Positions 6,463-9,060 of a stretch of DNA of 9,060 bases are shown one piece after another. The translations under genes were made by a program, and so were the position numbers. Position 1 is the first letter of the stretch, and the number at the start of each line of letters is the position of its first letter. Source of the DNA: Desulfocapsa sp. (GTDB lineage Bacteria; Desulfobacterota; Desulfobulbia; Desulfobulbales; Desulfocapsaceae); assembly GCA_030635405.1 (NCBI GenBank), contig DAOVZA010000055.1, positions 1 through 9,060 of the forward strand. The letters run 5' to 3'. The notes below the pieces were generated by a model. The model had not been told where the DNA came from. It worked only from the letters and a program-made list of their open reading frames with translations, and made no database searches.

Positions 6463-8178
6463 ATGAAAATATCACAGCCCAAACTGCACATCCTGGTAGA
6501 TTCACGAGAAGCATCTGTTTCCTATGCAAAACTGATTTTTGACAAATCGGAAGATTTGCAACTTGGAAAGGTTGAGCACATACGAGCCAGTACACTTGCT
6601 AAGAGACTTGAGATTATCAGCAGAACAAGTTTCGACAAGGATCTCTTTTTAATTTCTGTCAACTGGCTATCAGAGGAACATCTGGAAGAAGTAAGGCTTG
6701 TTATAGAGGAGACTTCACTGAAGTGTTCGCAAGTTATGTTAGCGTCGCACAAGTGTTTTCAACATTTAGTCCAATGGTGCAAACAAACAGGTTGTACGTT
6801 TAGTGCCAACATCTTCGAAGGCAGAAGACTGACGCTAGATACTGATAGAGACACCACACCATTACAGCAAAAAGCGAAAAATAATTTCGAATCGTATGAC
6901 CATACCGAATTAACACGTGTATGGATTCAATATCGTCTGATGATCGCAATAATATCTCGTGTAGATCAATTAGGTGGAATTACACGGCAACTCATTCTTG
7001 GTCAGGCAGTTGAAGATGGAGCTATAAGCAGAGAATATAATCGTGCCATTCGATATTTTGAACTCGGAGAGCCTGATATGGCAGGTGGCAGTTATTCTTG
7101 CGAAGCAAACGGACAACAAAACTCAATCGATTTACTTCGTTCCCGACTCAATAAAATAGCTGCAACTGATTTTAATGTACTTATAAAAGGTGATTCCGGA
7201 AGTGGTAAAGAAGCAGTCGCCTGGGCTATCCATGAATTCAGCATAAGGCGTGATAAACCTTTTGTAACCATTAACTGCGCTGGATTACCAGATGAATTGC
7301 TTGAAAGTGAAATGTTTGGCTACATGAAAGGTTCACATAATCAAGCTCAAGTCGACAGTCCCGGTCTTCTTGCGACTGCTGTAGGTGGTACACTGTTTCT
7401 TGACGAGTTGCCAGACATGAGCCCCAGAATTCAAGCGAAACTCTTACGCTTTCTTGAAAATGGTGAATATCGTCCATTGGGCGGGGTTGAAAACTGCTAT
7501 GCAGATGTGCGTATTATTGCCGCAGCGCAACCAGAAAGACTCAATTCAGCTACTGGAATTCGTCCGGACCTGAAAAGTCGAATCAGTCAACTCGATGTTG
7601 AAATTCATCCCTTGTGCGAGGTTGAACAACATAGCCCTGGCACTATTTCAAAAATAGCATTCGTTCTTTTAGAACGGTACACATGGACGACTATTTTCCA
7701 TGAAGGCAAGACTCGTAAGCTGACTCCTTGTGACATTAAACTCTTCCAGGAAAAGCTTACTGGTCATGAAAACAGTGCAAGGATATCCAGACAAGACTGG
7801 AAAGAATCAAACATTCGTGAATTAAATAACTTTCTTCGTCGGTGGGTTGTTTTTGGAGACGAAGAAATGAAACGGCTGAACAGTGAGCACAGAGAGGCTA
7901 GTGTGATTCCAGCATCGAAGGATGCTTTAGTAATCTACGATGATGCGCTTCGACTATATTTACAAGATCCGCAAAACAGAAAAGAACTCAAGGAGCTTTC
8001 AACCAGGAAGCCTCTTACTGATCTAAAAAAATCATATATGCGGCACATCTTTAAAATCTATTCCCGTATCATCGAACAGGAAAATGTAAAACGAGACTTG
8101 CCACGAAAGCCAACCCAAAAGGAACTGGCAAAACTCATGAATATAACCGAAAACGCACTTAGCCGTTTACTTAATTAA
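6463..8178 (+). CDS. sigma-54-activator-like AAA+ ATPase lacking the GAFTGA loop, with C-terminal HTH
   Basis: A 571-residue cytosolic protein. Residues 1 to about 210 form an N-terminal domain I do not recognise. The AAA+ core (about 215-460) is that of bacterial enhancer-binding proteins: Walker A 'GDSGSGKE' (243-250), 'NCAGLPDELLESEMFGY', Walker B 'GGTLFLDEL' with Asp314 and Glu315, 'QAKLLRFLENGEYRPLGG', Arg finger region 'RPDLKSR' (367-373) and sensor II 'NIREL' with Arg452. The loop that contacts sigma-54, normally GAFTGA, reads GSHNQA (290-295), so the protein probably does not activate sigma-54 RNA polymerase. TyrR and Rhodobacter capsulatus NtrC are known precedents. A C-terminal helix-turn-helix is visible at about 549-570 ('PTQKELAKLMNITENALSRL'). 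The ATG has no clear ribosome site. The stop is 2 bp before the SSF gene, so the two are probably one operon and functionally linked. Its likely role is a ligand-responsive regulator of that transporter. Confidence 0.88.
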   Translation: MKISQPKLHILVDSREASVSYAKLIFDKSEDLQLGKVEHIRASTLAKRLEIISRTSFDKDLFLISVNWLSEEHLEEVRLVIEETSLKCSQVMLASHKCFQHLVQWCKQTGCTFSANIFEGRRLTLDTDRDTTPLQQKAKNNFESYDHTELTRVWIQYRLMIAIISRVDQLGGITRQLILGQAVEDGAISREYNRAIRYFELGEPDMAGGSYSCEANGQQNSIDLLRSRLNKIAATDFNVLIKGDSGSGKEAVAWAIHEFSIRRDKPFVTINCAGLPDELLESEMFGYMKGSHNQAQVDSPGLLATAVGGTLFLDELPDMSPRIQAKLLRFLENGEYRPLGGVENCYADVRIIAAAQPERLNSATGIRPDLKSRISQLDVEIHPLCEVEQHSPGTISKIAFVLLERYTWTTIFHEGKTRKLTPCDIKLFQEKLTGHENSARISRQDWKESNIRELNNFLRRWVVFGDEEMKRLNSEHREASVIPASKDALVIYDDALRLYLQDPQNRKELKELSTRKPLTDLKKSYMRHIFKIYSRIIEQENVKRDLPRKPTQKELAKLMNITENALSRLLN

Positions 8179-8180
8179 CA

Positions 8181-9060
8181 ATGATTTCACTTTCAACAAC
8201 AGACTACCTTGTTATAGGCGTATATTTAGTTTTTATAGGAGGCCTTTCGATTCTGTATCGAGCCAAACGATTTAATCAAATGTTTGGCGAAGACAAAAAG
8301 CCTAGCTGGGTGCTCCTCGCTGCTTCATTACTTATGATTGAATGGAGCCCAATGACGGACATGATGAGTATGGGGCTAATTCTTGAAAATGGTTATTCTG
8401 GTATTTGGATGCTAAAAAGCAGGTTCCTGCTTGCAGGAGTACCAGCTATTCTCTTTGCAACCATGTGGTCAAGGCTTCACTTCAAAACTGACAACGAGCT
8501 TATACGATTACGGTTTTCAGGAAAATCAGCTGTTATATTACACATTTTTCGCGCAATATTTCTCTCTATTTTTGTTATTCCATTCTTTGGAGCATTCATC
8601 ATACTGGCCTTAAAAAAGCTACTCGAAGTTGTTGATGTCAATCTCATGTTCAGTACGGAAATCTTACTAACATGCGGAGTCCTTTTACTTGTATTTAAAA
8701 ACTCATTTCATCAAAAAATACGAACTGACTTTTTCAATGCAATAATCTGTGTAACAGCTCCAATGATCATCTGTTATTTCATCTTTAAGGCATATGACGG
8801 GCCAGCTGTTATATACGAAACCCTTCGTGCTGGATTTAGCGAACAAACGGCTTTAATTCCATCATTTAAGACAAATACCAACGGGAACTCGTTTCCTAAT
8901 TTTCTGGTCTTTATTTTAATCCAATGGTGGTCCGTCAATATAGTTGATAACTCTGATCCTAATGCTCAGCGACATCTTCAGGCAAAAACTCAGTTTGCTG
9001 CCTTTAAGGCACTTTTTATTCCGATCCTTGTAACAAGTATAATGTTTCTCTTTATTAGTA
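8181..9060 (+). CDS. sodium:solute symporter (SSF) family transporter, partial, 3' end outside window
   Basis: The frame is open from ATG 8181 to the window end, giving 293 residues of an inner-membrane protein. Hydrophobic helices are seen at about 9-26, 43-60, 74-95, 117-145, 160-172, 186-204, 237-252 and 277-293. Typical SSF stretches are 'TDYLVIGVYLVFIGGLSILYRAKR' near the N-terminus (first 17 residues match the usual TDY...G...G start), 'GYSGIWML' at 71-78, 'TDNELIRLRFSG' at 103-114 (the T..E....RF/YG signature) and 'QWWSVN' followed by 'AQRHLQAKT' at 248-270. The family uses the Na+ gradient to import sugars, amino acids, carboxylates or vitamins. The Na2-site residues of the later helices are not in the window, so neither Na+ dependence nor substrate can be judged. 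The gene starts 2 bp after the ATPase stop with no obvious ribosome site of its own, pointing to translational coupling. Confidence 0.85.
   Translation, partial: MISLSTTDYLVIGVYLVFIGGLSILYRAKRFNQMFGEDKKPSWVLLAASLLMIEWSPMTDMMSMGLILENGYSGIWMLKSRFLLAGVPAILFATMWSRLHFKTDNELIRLRFSGKSAVILHIFRAIFLSIFVIPFFGAFIILALKKLLEVVDVNLMFSTEILLTCGVLLLVFKNSFHQKIRTDFFNAIICVTAPMIICYFIFKAYDGPAVIYETLRAGFSEQTALIPSFKTNTNGNSFPNFLVFILIQWWSVNIVDNSDPNAQRHLQAKTQFAAFKALFIPILVTSIMFLFIS

Noticed and set aside
6353..6595. 80-codon minus-strand frame over the ATPase start
   Set aside because: It overlaps the well-supported ATPase coding start, lacks family resemblance and appears to be a shadow frame.
6463..7092. Response-regulator receiver or RtcR-type CARF domain at the ATPase N-terminus
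   Set aside because: No Asp/Asp-Asp-Lys receiver pattern is visible, and no rtcA or rtcB genes lie nearby to support an RtcR assignment.
6463..9060. Anti-phage defence island
   Set aside because: No nuclease, toxin, reverse transcriptase or other effector, and no integrase or tRNA boundary is visible. The partner gene is an ordinary transporter family.
1..9060. CRISPR array, tRNA, rRNA or insertion sequence
   Set aside because: No regularly spaced repeats, cloverleaf-like segments or transposase-like frames were seen on either strand.

Overview
The window looks like chromosomal DNA from an AT-rich, Gram-negative anaerobe, most plausibly a sulfate-reducing member of the Desulfobacterota (former Deltaproteobacteria). 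This rests on three things: a DUF4911-like segment joined to MiaB, a PAS-rich histidine kinase with an 'AHRFNNAMM' H-box and a dCache_3-like periplasmic sensor, and the general codon style. It is an inference from gene content. No rRNA or other marker gene is present.

Layout. Bases 1-2742 form a tightly packed plus-strand block: the 3' end of a probable adenylosuccinate lyase (purB), then a MiaB tRNA methylthiotransferase carrying an extra ~80-residue DUF4911-like N-terminus, then, 4 bp later, a ten-helix BASS/ACR3-type membrane transporter. Bases 2750-6078 are on the minus strand: a TetR-family regulator followed 80 bp downstream by a large membrane histidine kinase (dCache-PAS-PAS-HisKA-HATPase, TTG start). 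These converge on the transporter gene. Bases 6079-6462 are a 384-bp divergent intergenic region with several palindromes, the best being a 9+3+9 inverted repeat just upstream of tetR. Bases 6463-9060 are on the plus strand: a sigma-54-activator-like AAA+ ATPase whose GAFTGA loop is replaced by GSHNQA, followed only 2 bp later by a sodium:solute symporter (SSF) family gene that runs off the window end.

How they may work together. The first block is housekeeping (purine synthesis, tRNA modification) plus a transporter of unknown substrate. The middle block is sensory: the TetR protein probably controls its own promoter and perhaps the divergent ATPase operon, and the kinase has no receiver domain or adjacent response regulator, so its partner lies elsewhere. 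The most unusual unit is the ATPase-SSF pair. The ATPase keeps its nucleotide-handling residues but has lost the sigma-54 contact loop, has an unrecognised N-terminal domain and ends in an unusual helix-turn-helix. Its near-overlap with the symporter gene suggests a dedicated regulator-transporter module, but the window ends before the rest of that operon can be seen.
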